Notes under the pieces: generated by a model | Databases searched by the model: none | Told to the model about the DNA's origin: nothing | What the model saw: only the letters and a program-made list of their open reading frames with translations | Program-made: the position numbers and the translations under genes | In this document: positions 43,297-52,249 of the stretch, piece after piece | Layout of the letters: the number at the start of each line of letters is the position of its first letter | How positions within the stretch are numbered: position 1 is the stretch's first letter | Assembly (NCBI RefSeq): GCF_003260975.1 | Contig: NZ_CP030041.1 | Location: forward strand, 5,397,501-5,461,500 | Direction: 5' to 3' | DNA length: 64,000 bases | Source: Echinicola strongylocentroti | GTDB lineage: Bacteria > Bacteroidota > Bacteroidia > Cytophagales > Cyclobacteriaceae

Positions 43297-44448
43297 ATGA
43301 TGACTTTTGACCATTATAAACAAATCAGGGAAAGAAGCGAATACCTTTGTTCCAATTTAGAAACAGAGGATTTTACCATTCAGGCAGCTGAACACGTGAG
43401 TCCAGCAAAATGGCATTTGGCACATACCAGTTGGTTTTTTGAGACCTTTGTGCTAAAATCCTTTCTTCCGGACTATCAGGAATTCCACCCGGATTTCAGC
43501 TTCTTTTTCAATAGTTATTACAATGCCGTAGGAGAGAGGACGGCCAGGCATCACCGGGGACTGATGACGAGACCCACTACCGAAGAGGTATTTGATTACA
43601 GGGGGTATGTCGATGAGCAAATGAACTTCCTTATCGATGGATACTTGACCGATGAAGTGATAGAGATTGTTTTATTGGGGCTTAATCATGAACAGCAACA
43701 CCAAGAACTGCTCCTTACAGACTTAAAATATAACCTATGGCAAAACCCTCTTTTGCCAGCAGTCCTTAATATTAAGGAGTATCCAAAACAGCCAGAACGT
43801 AGATGGATACAAATTAAGGAAGGCGTTTACGAAATTGGCCACCAAGGAGAGGGGTTTTGTTATGACAACGAAAGGGCCAATCATAAGGTCTATTTGGAGA
43901 GTTATTCGATCGCCGATCGGTTGGTGTCCAATAAGGAGTACTTGAAATTTGTCCAAGAAGGGGGGTATGATCGCCCTGAATTTTGGCACTCCGATGGATG
44001 GGCTTGGTTGAAAGCGGAAGGAGTAAAGTCACCTTTGTATTGGCTGGTGAATAATGATGACAATTTTTGTTATACGCTGGATGGTAAGCGGGAGCTGGAC
44101 CTAGAGGCGCCTTTGGCACACGTCTCCTTTTATGAGGCCGCTGCCTATGCCGAATGGGCGGGGTATCGTCTTCCCACAGAAGCAGAGTGGGAAGTGGCCA
44201 GTAGTGAGTTTTCGTGGGGAAAAAGGTGGGAATGGACCAATTCTGCTTATTTGCCCTATCCAAGATATCAAAAGGCGCCGGGGGCCATAGGTGAGTACAA
44301 TGGGAAGTTTATGGTGAACCAAATGGTGCTCAGAGGAGCATCCGTCGCCACGTCTCCCGGACATTCCAGAAGTACATATCGTAATTTCTTTCACCCGCAC
44401 TATCAGTGGCAGTTTACTGGAATTAGACTTTGTCAGAAAATAAACTAA
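43297..44448 (+). CDS. egtB: Ergothioneine biosynthesis sulfoxide synthase EgtB
   Basis: About 383 residues from MMTFDHYKQIRERSEY; an upstream in-frame ATG (43264) adds 11 hydrophobic residues. EgtB joins a sulfur donor (gamma-Glu-Cys or Cys) to hercynine with O2 and a non-heme iron. The DinB-like N-terminal domain carries the iron ligands: WHLAHTSWFFETFVLKSF and LNHEQQHQELLLTDLKYN (H-x3-H). The C-terminal formylglycine-generating-enzyme-like domain follows (GFCYDNERANHKVYLESYSI, LPTEAEWEVASSEFSWG, VLRGASVATSPGHSRSTYRN and FTGIRLCQKI). All motifs are complete. Its 3' end overlaps the longest possible start of egtD. Confidence 0.93.
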   Translation: MMTFDHYKQIRERSEYLCSNLETEDFTIQAAEHVSPAKWHLAHTSWFFETFVLKSFLPDYQEFHPDFSFFFNSYYNAVGERTARHHRGLMTRPTTEEVFDYRGYVDEQMNFLIDGYLTDEVIEIVLLGLNHEQQHQELLLTDLKYNLWQNPLLPAVLNIKEYPKQPERRWIQIKEGVYEIGHQGEGFCYDNERANHKVYLESYSIADRLVSNKEYLKFVQEGGYDRPEFWHSDGWAWLKAEGVKSPLYWLVNNDDNFCYTLDGKRELDLEAPLAHVSFYEAAAYAEWAGYRLPTEAEWEVASSEFSWGKRWEWTNSAYLPYPRYQKAPGAIGEYNGKFMVNQMVLRGASVATSPGHSRSTYRNFFHPHYQWQFTGIRLCQKIN

Positions 44449-44459
44449 CCCAATATTTG

Positions 44460-45425
44460 ATGGAATACGCAATAAATACCGAAACTGAGTTTGCCAGAGA
44501 TGTTCTGGAAGGACTTACTGCTACAAATAAGCATTTATCGTCAAAATATTTTTATGACCAGCGTGGCGATGTTCTGTTTCAAAAGATCATGAAATTACCT
44601 GAATATTATTTGACACAAAAGGAGTTCTCCATTTTAGACCAATATAAAGACGCTATCCTCCAACCGTTTTTATCATCAGGACAGCCCTTCAATTTGGTGG
44701 AAATGGGGGCTGGTGATGGCTTGAAAACTAAAATCTTATTACGCTATCTACAGGATAGTGGCTGCAACTATACCTATTATCCGATTGATATTTCTGGGAC
44801 AGTACTCGAACAGCTCAAATGTGATCTGAAACAAGACTTCCCCTCTATGTGCATCACACCGATCACAGGTACGTATAAACGGGCACTTGAAGAACAGAAA
44901 TGGGAGGAAGGAAGGCGTAATTTGTTCCTTTTTTTAGGGGCGAATATTGGTAATTTTGATAGAGAGCTAGCGGTAAATATGCTAAGGCGCATTTCGGAAG
45001 CGTTGAATGCGGGGGATTATTTGTTGATTGGCTTTGACCTGAAGAAGGATCCAGAGGTGATCCTCCAAGCTTATAATGACCCTAAGGGAGTAACCCGTGA
45101 TTTTAATCTCAATATACTTTCGCGAATAAACAAGGAACTTGGTGGGGACTTTGACCTTGCCAAATTTAAACATTGGCCCATGTATGACCCTCTGACGGGG
45201 GAATGCCGCAGTTACTTGATCAGCATGGAAACCCAAAAAGTCACCATTAGCGGATTGGACAAAGAAGTATATTTTGAAAAGGCTGAACCTATTCATACAG
45301 AAGTGTCAAAAAAATACAACAATTACGAACTTGGTCAGCTGGCAGAGGAAAGTGGTTTTGTGATAACGAGGGATTTTGAAGACAAAGAGCATTTCTTTAC
45401 AGATAGCCTTTGGCAGAAGCAGTAA
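44460..45425 (+). CDS. egtD: L-histidine N(alpha)-methyltransferase EgtD
   Basis: About 321 residues from MEYAINTETEFARDVLEGL; a TTG start at 44430 would overlap egtB. EgtD trimethylates histidine to hercynine with SAM, the first step of ergothioneine synthesis. Motifs: SSKYFYDQRGDVLFQKIMKL, PEYYLTQKEFSILDQYKDAI, SAM-binding NLVEMGAGDGLKTKILLRYL, FLFLGANIGNFDRELAVNML and YDPLTGECRSYLISMETQ. The 11-base gap to egtB makes a two-gene cassette. EgtC and EgtE homologues are absent, as is common outside actinobacteria, where other enzymes finish the pathway. Confidence 0.94.
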   Translation: MEYAINTETEFARDVLEGLTATNKHLSSKYFYDQRGDVLFQKIMKLPEYYLTQKEFSILDQYKDAILQPFLSSGQPFNLVEMGAGDGLKTKILLRYLQDSGCNYTYYPIDISGTVLEQLKCDLKQDFPSMCITPITGTYKRALEEQKWEEGRRNLFLFLGANIGNFDRELAVNMLRRISEALNAGDYLLIGFDLKKDPEVILQAYNDPKGVTRDFNLNILSRINKELGGDFDLAKFKHWPMYDPLTGECRSYLISMETQKVTISGLDKEVYFEKAEPIHTEVSKKYNNYELGQLAEESGFVITRDFEDKEHFFTDSLWQKQ

Positions 45426-45483
45426 GGGTTTTGTTTCTTGTGGAGCTGATGGTTACCTTCGCGATTCGTTAAAGAAATACCTT

Positions 45484-46266
45484 ATGCAAAGCAAGCCCTT
45501 TACCTATTTATTCTATGTGCAGTACCTTGGTTTTCGGTATCACGGTTGGCAGAAACAACCCGGGGTAAAGACTATCCAAGAAATGCTCGAAAGGAGTTTT
45601 AAAGGGTGGCTGGGACATGGGGAGTTTAAGCTTCTGGGTGCTGGAAGGACAGATGCTGGAGTGTCTTGCATCCAAGGGGCTTTCGAGCTTTTTTCAGCTT
45701 ATGAGGAGCAGCTGGAGGGAATGGTGAAAGGAGTGAATGCTTTTCTTCCTGATGATATTCGCCTCCTATCGGCATCGACTATTGGGCCGGACTTTAACAT
45801 TATTCAAGACGTTAGGGAAAAAGAATACCGTTATTATTTTTCTTTTGGAGAGAAACCTCATCCTTTTTCGGCTCCCTATGTAGTGGTATTTCCCGAAGTC
45901 CTTGACATTCCATTGATCCAAGAAGCGGCCCAACTTTTTGAAGGGATGAACGATTTTAGGAATTTCTGTACCAAACCGAAGCCTGATGCGGTGTTTTGTC
46001 GTGAAATCACCTCTTCATCCGTGACTGCATTTAAGCAGCCTGAATCCAATTGGGAGATTGAGTCTGCGATCTATTGTTTCAGCGTTAAGGGGAAAGGTTT
46101 TATGAGAAACCAAGTGCGGTTAATGATGGGGACACTCTATGATTTGGGGCGGGGGAAAATCACTATCCATGAGCTAGATCAAGCCCTGAAAGGGGCAAAT
46201 GATGTGTTCCCGTTAAGTGAAAAAGCTCCAGCACGGGGATTGGTGTTGCAAGAGGTGCTATTCTAA
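45484..46266 (+). CDS. truA: tRNA pseudouridine synthase A
   Basis: About 260 residues from MQSKPFTYLFYVQYLGF; a longer frame opens at 45376 inside egtD. TruA isomerises U38-U40 in the tRNA anticodon arm. The catalytic aspartate is in LLGAGRTDAGVSCIQGAFEL. Family features include FRYHGWQKQPGVKTIQEMLE, FEGMNDFRNFCTKPK, KGKGFMRNQVRLMMGTLYDL and ARGLVLQEVLF at the C-terminus. It follows egtD by 58 bases and ends in a short hairpin terminator. Confidence 0.93.
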   Translation: MQSKPFTYLFYVQYLGFRYHGWQKQPGVKTIQEMLERSFKGWLGHGEFKLLGAGRTDAGVSCIQGAFELFSAYEEQLEGMVKGVNAFLPDDIRLLSASTIGPDFNIIQDVREKEYRYYFSFGEKPHPFSAPYVVVFPEVLDIPLIQEAAQLFEGMNDFRNFCTKPKPDAVFCREITSSSVTAFKQPESNWEIESAIYCFSVKGKGFMRNQVRLMMGTLYDLGRGKITIHELDQALKGANDVFPLSEKAPARGLVLQEVLF

Positions 46267-46272
46267 AACAAA

Positions 46273-46300
46273 AGAGCCCTCTTCAATAGAAAAGGGCTCT
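46273..46300. terminator. Hairpin between truA and the phosphohexomutase gene
   Basis: AGAGCCC at 46273-46279 pairs perfectly with GGGCTCT at 46294-46300 between two convergent genes. T-tracts are weak, so efficiency is uncertain. Confidence 0.55.
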
Positions 46301-46327
46301 GATGATCAAAAGTTGTTTTATCCCGAT

Positions 46328-48055
46328 TTATCCAAAGAACTTTTTGAGTCCTTCGATTTTCTCTGCAAGAGAGGCTTCTACTTTTCTGTAGGCGTCTCTG
46401 TTTGGAAGGTGTTCGTTTACTGATATATAGTATTTGATTTTTGGTTCAGTCCCAGATGGTCGAGCAGAAATCTTGCTGCCATCTTCCAGATAGAATTGGA
46501 TGACGTTGCTTTTGTCCATGACGAGGTCTTCTTCTGTTCCTTCTGCGATATTGTATAGTTTGCTTTCTTTTACATCGACCACTTTTACCACTTTGATGCC
46601 ATTGATGGCTTCAGGTCTGTTGGTCCTGAACCCGTGCATCAGTTGCTGGATCTGCTCGGCACCGTCTTTGCCTTTTTTGGTAACGGAGATCAGCGACTCT
46701 TTGTAGAAGCCATATTCTTGGTAGATATCGGCAAGGACGTCAAAGAGTGTCATGCCTTTTTCTTTATAATAAGCTACCACTTCTGCCAGCATGGCACAGG
46801 CAGAAACGCCGTCTTTGTCTCGTACGGCATCACCTACCAAGTAGCCATAGCTTTCTTCTCCACCACCGATAAATTGCTTTTTGCCTTCAAGTTCACGGAT
46901 GATGGCCGCGATGTTTTTAAAACCTGTCAATACCCTGTAGCAAGGGATGTTGAATCCGCGACAGATTTCCTCGATAAGTTCGGTGGTGACAATGGTATTT
47001 ACCATGAATTGCTCTCCGGTAAAGAGGCCATGTTCTCTCCACTGGTTCAGTAGGTAATAGGTAAGGATGCTGCCTGTTTGGTTTCCATTGAGAAGCTCAT
47101 ATTCGCCTTTTTCATTGGGGATGGCAGCGGCATAGCGGTCACCATCAGGGTCGCAGGCAAGGACCAGCTCCGCATTGACTTCTTTGGCAAGCTTCAGTGA
47201 CAGGCTAAGGGCTTCAGCTTCTTCTGGATTGGGATAAACCACTGTAGGGAAAGTCCCGTCAGGTTGCTCTTGTTCTTTTACGACATGTATGTTTTCAAAC
47301 CCAAACGTTTTCAGGGCAGCAGGCACCATTTTTCCTGAAGCACCGTGAATGGGAGAAAATACGATGCACATGTCCCGCTGATTAAGAATGGCTTTGGGAG
47401 AAAGGCTGAATTTTTTGATCTCATTCAGGTAGGTCAGGTCCATCTCTTGGCCGATGTATTCGATCAACGCATCATTCTTGTCCCATTTTACATCATCGAT
47501 GGACTTGATTTTCTGTACCTCCATGATGATGTTTTTGTCATGAGGTGCCACGATCTGTCCACCATCTTCCCAGTAAGCCTTGTATCCATTATATTCCTTT
47601 GGGTTATGGGAAGCGGTGATCATCACACCGCTTTTACAACCATAATGCCTGATCGCATACGATAGCATGGGAGTAGGGCGCATTTCTTCAAAATACTTCA
47701 CCTTGATGCCATTGGCGGTAAGGACATTGGCAGTGGTTTCTGCAAAAAGCGTGTTGTTTATCCTAGAATCATGGGTGATGGCTACTTTTATTTCTTCACC
47801 AGGAAAACAGGCCAGCAGGTAATTGGCCAAACCTTGTGTGGCCATTCCTACGGTGTACACGTTCATACGATTAGAACCGATTCCCATTACACCGCGAAGA
47901 CCACCGGTTCCGAACTCCAGGTCCTTATAAAAGGAATCTACAAGTTCCGACGAATCTGATGCGTCTAATAGTTGTTGGATTTTGCTTTTGGTGTCTTGGT
48001 CGATGTTGCTGTTTAGCCACGATTGGGCTTTACTGATAATGGATGCGTCTGTCAT
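46328..48055 (-). CDS. Phosphoglucomutase/phosphomannomutase (alpha-D-phosphohexomutase)
   Basis: A 575-residue enzyme interconverting hexose 1- and 6-phosphates, which supplies sugar nucleotides. The four signature loops are intact: GCKSGVMITASHNPKEYNGY (phosphoserine in TASHNP), LACDPDGDRYAAA (metal-binding DxDxD), FIGGGEESYGYLVGDAVRDK (substrate-binding GEES) and ISARPSGTEPKIKYYISVNE (phosphate-binding). N-terminal FGTGGLRGVMGIGSNRMN is the family start. It may feed the two polysaccharide clusters in the window, though it is not linked to them transcriptionally. Confidence 0.94.
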   Translation of the reverse strand: MTDASIISKAQSWLNSNIDQDTKSKIQQLLDASDSSELVDSFYKDLEFGTGGLRGVMGIGSNRMNVYTVGMATQGLANYLLACFPGEEIKVAITHDSRINNTLFAETTANVLTANGIKVKYFEEMRPTPMLSYAIRHYGCKSGVMITASHNPKEYNGYKAYWEDGGQIVAPHDKNIIMEVQKIKSIDDVKWDKNDALIEYIGQEMDLTYLNEIKKFSLSPKAILNQRDMCIVFSPIHGASGKMVPAALKTFGFENIHVVKEQEQPDGTFPTVVYPNPEEAEALSLSLKLAKEVNAELVLACDPDGDRYAAAIPNEKGEYELLNGNQTGSILTYYLLNQWREHGLFTGEQFMVNTIVTTELIEEICRGFNIPCYRVLTGFKNIAAIIRELEGKKQFIGGGEESYGYLVGDAVRDKDGVSACAMLAEVVAYYKEKGMTLFDVLADIYQEYGFYKESLISVTKKGKDGAEQIQQLMHGFRTNRPEAINGIKVVKVVDVKESKLYNIAEGTEEDLVMDKSNVIQFYLEDGSKISARPSGTEPKIKYYISVNEHLPNRDAYRKVEASLAEKIEGLKKFFG

Positions 48056-48786
48056 GTTTAGTAAAAAGCTTATAAATGAAATTCTAATTTAAGCATAAAT
48101 GCTTTCAATGCCACTGTCCGGTTTGACAGATAATGAAAAAGTAAAAAAAAAATTACTTTTTGTAAACCATTGTATTTGACAAACAGTAAATCAATGGTGT
48201 GTTTTTAAGTAATCCTCATTCTTGTCTACTATCCATGGCTTCAAATTGCGCTTTAACCCGAACTTCAAGACATCGGAAAAAGTAACGTAAAGTAATCAAC
48301 TTGTTTGATAACCACAATAGGGGAAGTTCCGTAATCAATTTACCAGAGCCTTAAAAAGCGAATTTTGTTTTAAAAAAAATAACTTATAGTCATTATAGGT
48401 GAAGGCCTTGGGGAGTGTCTCCAAAACCATTTCCCTATATAGAATTCCACTTGATAGGTGAAAAGTCGATTTTCACAGCGACGTAATTTGGGTTTATGTG
48501 CCTTCATACTGAGATCTTAGTAATGATAACATTTATATTGCTTCTTTGTTAAGCCGTCTTTTGCCTGATTTCCACCATAAAATAATTGGTTTATTTTTGT
48601 CTTATTTGGGTAGCTGTCAAAATATTTTGTGTAGGGGGAGATGATTTTTGAAATATTCAAGTTTTCTTGGCAGTTTTGATAGGGAAAGGTGTTTTTTAAG
48701 TTAGGTGAGAATTAGTGTTTGTTTTTGGAAACTCACCACGGATTATCTAATTTCATGCTTCATTTGAAAAAACAAGCAAAATAATA
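48056..48786. other. 731-bp spacer upstream of two divergent genes
   Basis: No gene supported. A 14-bp palindrome AAGCAT-AA-ATGCTT lies at 48091-48104, about 40 bases upstream of the phosphohexomutase start. It could be a regulator site. The rest, to 48786, shows nothing I recognise. Confidence 0.5.
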
Positions 48787-49209
48787 ATGGATTTAAATAA
48801 GTTAGATAAGGACCTAACCGCTATTGTAGAGAAGAGAATCGAGCTCAGCAAGTTGACCTATGCAGATGAGGATTATGATGATATCGAAGAGGAAATGCAT
48901 GATCTGGAAGACGACTTTAACGAGGAATATGGTGACGAATTAGAGGGAGAACTGGAGAAAATTTATGATAAGTTAGACTCAGACACTGATATTTTGCTTC
49001 CTTCTGCCTATCTGGCCAATAAATATACCCCAATGCTTCCTGATGCGAAGGGGGTAATCTCTTATGAAGTAAAAGGAAAAGAAGGTGTGCCGATCGAGTC
49101 GGAGCAGTTTGATGGTCAAGATGTGCGCATCATCATCATACCCAATCCCACGCGCTTTGTGATGCAGATCAATGGCGTCCCGATGAAGGACTTGTGGCGA
49201 TCACGATAA
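48787..49209 (+). CDS. Uncharacterised acidic protein
   Basis: A 140-residue protein with an N-terminal, strongly acidic helical half (YADEDYDDIEEEMHDLEDDF) and a beta-like C-terminal half (LLPSAYLANKYTPMLPD, GVISYEVKGKEGVPIESEQF and VRIIIIPNPTRFVMQING). It has no signal peptide or Cys. I do not recognise a family. It is preceded by a 731-bp spacer and ends in a strong terminator, consistent with a single-gene unit. Confidence 0.7.
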   Translation: MDLNKLDKDLTAIVEKRIELSKLTYADEDYDDIEEEMHDLEDDFNEEYGDELEGELEKIYDKLDSDTDILLPSAYLANKYTPMLPDAKGVISYEVKGKEGVPIESEQFDGQDVRIIIIPNPTRFVMQINGVPMKDLWRSR

Positions 49210-49210
49210 A

Positions 49211-49253
49211 TCAAAAAAAGCGGAATAGTGGTTTACATTATTCCGCTTTTTTT
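49211..49253. terminator. Bidirectional terminator
   Basis: A long stem AAAAAAAGCGGAATA / TATTCCGCTTTTTTT (minor mismatch near the loop) lies between the convergent acidic-protein gene and the PL8 lyase gene. T-runs occur on both strands. Confidence 0.85.
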
Positions 49254-49256
49254 ATG

Positions 49257-51272
49257 CTAAAGTGGTAAAAGAGTCCCTTTTAGGAAGTCGTTTTCAATGT
49301 GGTGATGCTTGCCATTTACCGTAATAGAGAAGCTTTTATGTGCAGGATTTGGTGAGGTCAGTGTAAGTCCGGAAGAGGATTTTATAAAGTACACTGGCAC
49401 ATCAGTTGAAATGGTCAATTGGCCGACCTTGAAGTCTTCATTTGGAGTCCATATAACGCCTGCCAAAACACCGTCCTCAAATTTGATCGCTTGTAGGTCT
49501 TCCGAATTGCTAATTACCTCCCAAAAAGGTTTGTTGTGAAGTTGTTCTGCTGCTTCCAAGGATGCTACATCCGCTACATAATAATCGAAACTTCCCTTTT
49601 GCTGCTTGATATAGGGGAGGAATACTTTTTTGCTATACGGATCTTCACCTTTATATTTAATATTAATATCTCCCCAAGAGCCTTTGTTTTCGGTTAATTT
49701 TACGCCTAGTTTTTGAGCTGAAGGTGAACCATATGAGAATCCACCATGGTACACCCATCCTGTGTTGGTAATGTCATGATCACCGCTAGTAGGAAAAATT
49801 TTCTCGCCAGATTTTACCCATCCAGCCCACAGGGACTGATCGAGGGAAGTTATCGATTCTTTTTGGGATGTTTGAAGATTTGATACCAATGCTATCATGA
49901 CATTTTTATGCGTAAACCATGATTTTTGGGCAGAGAGTGTACTGTTGCCATCTTTATCTTCCAATTCATAGTCCATGACCGACACGCCCGTGCCCTCTGC
50001 AGAGAGGCTTCCTGTAAACGGCTTCCGGCTGTAATCCTCTGTTCCTTGGACAAATGTATATCCAGGCAATAAATTCCAATCCCAAAATGGCATTAGATTA
50101 TAATATTCCTTTCCGTTTTTCAGAAAGTAAGTATTGCCATAGTTCATGAGTTTGCCCTTCTTGTTTTCTCCATTAATGCTCTCCACAGGGAGTGTCCTTT
50201 CGGAGAGTGTTTTTATGAAAAAACTGGCGTTTTCGGAGTGATGAGTGAGGAGGTCGGCCTTATAGAAAGCTTTGGAGCCTTTTGGAGTAATGGGGAGTGG
50301 CCCACTAAGGCTTTGCAGCATTCCTTTATATGGGGTGGGATTATTAGGATCAAGGTCCTTGAGGTAGTTGACGGTTTCTGTAGATACAGTACTTTTTAAG
50401 GAATTCCTTCTGCTGCACGCCCTGTCAATGGTAGGAGGGACGGTGTATTCTCCTCTCGCCATCCACCACATGCCTTCTGTCAGGAATTTCCGTAATATAT
50501 CGACCTTCTCCTGCGGAAATGCATAGGATGTACCATCAAGTTCCCAAGCTATCCGCGCACTGATTTCTAAATAAGCACCGCCGTAGCTGAATTGCTGAAG
50601 GCGTTCTTCGTGGTGGTAAAAGCTATAGTCTTCTTGAATGCCAGAAGGAGCGCCTATCTGAATTTCATTGACGATTTTACCTATTGCCATTTTGGCCTTA
50701 TTTTCATCATCCACGAGTAGGGCATAGTGTAATACATTGTCAGCCAGCCATATCAAGTTAGCACCTGCTTTATAAATCTTGACCTTTGAAGCATAATCCA
50801 AAATGTTCTGGAAATTGGCAGGGGTGAGCTTGTCTCCCAAAAGGATGGCTGTATTGAGCAATGATCTAGGAATGGACACTTCCATCGGAAACCAGTTCCT
50901 ATTTACATACTGTGCGTTTAGCCAGTGGTCTAAAGATAAGTTGATGACGGTGATGAGTTGATCATCTTTGAAAAAATCGGACCTTGAATCAAAATAGGCA
51001 TAACTCAGGTAAGAGATACGATAAATGTGTGTCGAGGGGTCCCAACCTGTTTTGTCTTTATCTTGGTAGTTGAGATCCTTCCATTTTCCAGTATTTTCAT
51101 CAAAGCGATCGACAATATTGGAGACGTTGTTGTCTTTTACTTTGTTTTCCAGAAGAACCGAGCGGTATTTTTGAAGTATGATGTCTGCTTCATTGACCTC
51201 CTGAGCATGGCCAAAAGTATGGAGTAGGGATAAAAGGATGAGTAGTATGTTGGTTTTTACCGTGAAAGACAT
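49257..51272 (-). CDS. Secreted polysaccharide lyase, PL8-like
   Basis: A 671-residue exported protein: signal peptide MSFTVKTNILLILLSLLHTF ending in GHAQ. The N-terminal (alpha/alpha) domain carries the features of PL8 lyases (chondroitin/hyaluronate/xanthan lyases): NRNWFPMEVSIPRSLLNTAI with the catalytic-Asn region, GIQEDYSFYHHEERLQQFSY with the His/Tyr region, and IDRACSRRNSLKS. The C-terminal ~350 residues are beta-sheet (ENASFFIKTLSERTLPVESI, LMNYGNTYFLKNGKEYYNLM, WAGWVKSGEKIFP). It cleaves uronic-acid-containing polymers by beta-elimination. The last gene of a three-gene minus-strand unit with an SGNH-like protein and an MBOAT. Confidence 0.85.
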   Translation of the reverse strand: MSFTVKTNILLILLSLLHTFGHAQEVNEADIILQKYRSVLLENKVKDNNVSNIVDRFDENTGKWKDLNYQDKDKTGWDPSTHIYRISYLSYAYFDSRSDFFKDDQLITVINLSLDHWLNAQYVNRNWFPMEVSIPRSLLNTAILLGDKLTPANFQNILDYASKVKIYKAGANLIWLADNVLHYALLVDDENKAKMAIGKIVNEIQIGAPSGIQEDYSFYHHEERLQQFSYGGAYLEISARIAWELDGTSYAFPQEKVDILRKFLTEGMWWMARGEYTVPPTIDRACSRRNSLKSTVSTETVNYLKDLDPNNPTPYKGMLQSLSGPLPITPKGSKAFYKADLLTHHSENASFFIKTLSERTLPVESINGENKKGKLMNYGNTYFLKNGKEYYNLMPFWDWNLLPGYTFVQGTEDYSRKPFTGSLSAEGTGVSVMDYELEDKDGNSTLSAQKSWFTHKNVMIALVSNLQTSQKESITSLDQSLWAGWVKSGEKIFPTSGDHDITNTGWVYHGGFSYGSPSAQKLGVKLTENKGSWGDINIKYKGEDPYSKKVFLPYIKQQKGSFDYYVADVASLEAAEQLHNKPFWEVISNSEDLQAIKFEDGVLAGVIWTPNEDFKVGQLTISTDVPVYFIKSSSGLTLTSPNPAHKSFSITVNGKHHHIENDFLKGTLLPL

Positions 51273-51298
51273 TAGTAATGGTTAAGATGCTAGGAATG

Positions 51299-52237
51299 CT
51301 ATTCAGATGTAGTAAGATAATTTGACTGAGATTTTATTTTGCTTGCGATATCCGCTGAAAAAGCAAGAGCCCCCGTTCGGTTCATGTGGTTTGGGTCGTT
51401 ATAGAACGTTTTGTTCTCGGTAAACATTGTGTCATTGAAATAATCCAGAAAGATGATGTCCTTTCTATTTTTGATATGTTCCAAGGTTTGTGTACTGATC
51501 ACTTTTTCTTTGTAGTTAGGAGAGGTGACCACATATACTTGTGTCCCCCTATTTCGCAAAGAAGTAATAAATTCGTCAAAAAGCGCTACATATTCAGGGT
51601 TCAGTTGATTTTTCTCGTGAACGACTCTTTGCTTGTAATTTTTTGATTTCAACTTACCGTGCTTGGGTTTCCATCCGTCGTCTTCGATCTTGCCGTCCAA
51701 TCCTTCGATGGCATAAGGTCGAAGGAGATAGTAATAAGATGAATTATAGGCGTACAAACTGGAGTAGTTTAAATAGGGCTCCGCGTATGAATTATGGTTC
51801 ACGATACTTCTTACCGCTGAATGGTCCGTATAAAACGGCCTTAACAATCCTGCTGCTCTGTCAAAAAAAGGGTGTTCCTTTTCTGTATATTCCAAAAATA
51901 TATCTTCCACATTGATGATGGCGATTTTTGGGGAGTGCCTTTGTGTGACGGCTCCATTTAGCGCATACATAAAAGGGAGGCTTTGTCCACCTCTGCCCGA
52001 ATTCCAACAAGTAAGGCCCAAAGAATCTTCAAACACCTTGGGAGAGTAATTGCTTTCTGCCCTGGAGCTGCCATAGATAATGATATCATCTGTACAATCG
52101 GCTAATGTGTGTTGGATTTTGTAAAACCTTCCGTCAGGGCTGTTTTTTAAGGTGGTATCCAAGATGAGCCCCACTGTGTAATCTACCAATAGAAAACTTA
52201 CTGAGATGATAACAAGGTTTTTGATTAACTTTTTCAT
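51299..52237 (-). CDS. SGNH-like membrane-anchored protein paired with an MBOAT acyltransferase
   Basis: A 312-residue protein with an N-terminal membrane anchor (LVIISVSFLLVDYTVGLILD) and a periplasmic SGNH/AlgX-DltD-like domain. Block I is IIIYGSSRAESNYSPKVFED (Ser-containing GSSRAE). A later YNDPNHMNRTGALAFSADIA supplies the D-x-x-H motif of the catalytic triad. The gene lies 12 bases after an MBOAT gene. In such pairs (AlgI with AlgJ/X, DltB with DltD) the SGNH protein moves the acyl group to the polymer. Confidence 0.78.
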   Translation of the reverse strand: MKKLIKNLVIISVSFLLVDYTVGLILDTTLKNSPDGRFYKIQHTLADCTDDIIIYGSSRAESNYSPKVFEDSLGLTCWNSGRGGQSLPFMYALNGAVTQRHSPKIAIINVEDIFLEYTEKEHPFFDRAAGLLRPFYTDHSAVRSIVNHNSYAEPYLNYSSLYAYNSSYYYLLRPYAIEGLDGKIEDDGWKPKHGKLKSKNYKQRVVHEKNQLNPEYVALFDEFITSLRNRGTQVYVVTSPNYKEKVISTQTLEHIKNRKDIIFLDYFNDTMFTENKTFYNDPNHMNRTGALAFSADIASKIKSQSNYLTTSE

Positions 52238-52249
52238 AGCTCCAAGGTT

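Noticed and set aside
48056..48786. Searched for a tRNA or small-RNA gene in the long spacer
   Set aside because: No cloverleaf-like set of stems or CCA end was found, only one 14-bp palindrome.
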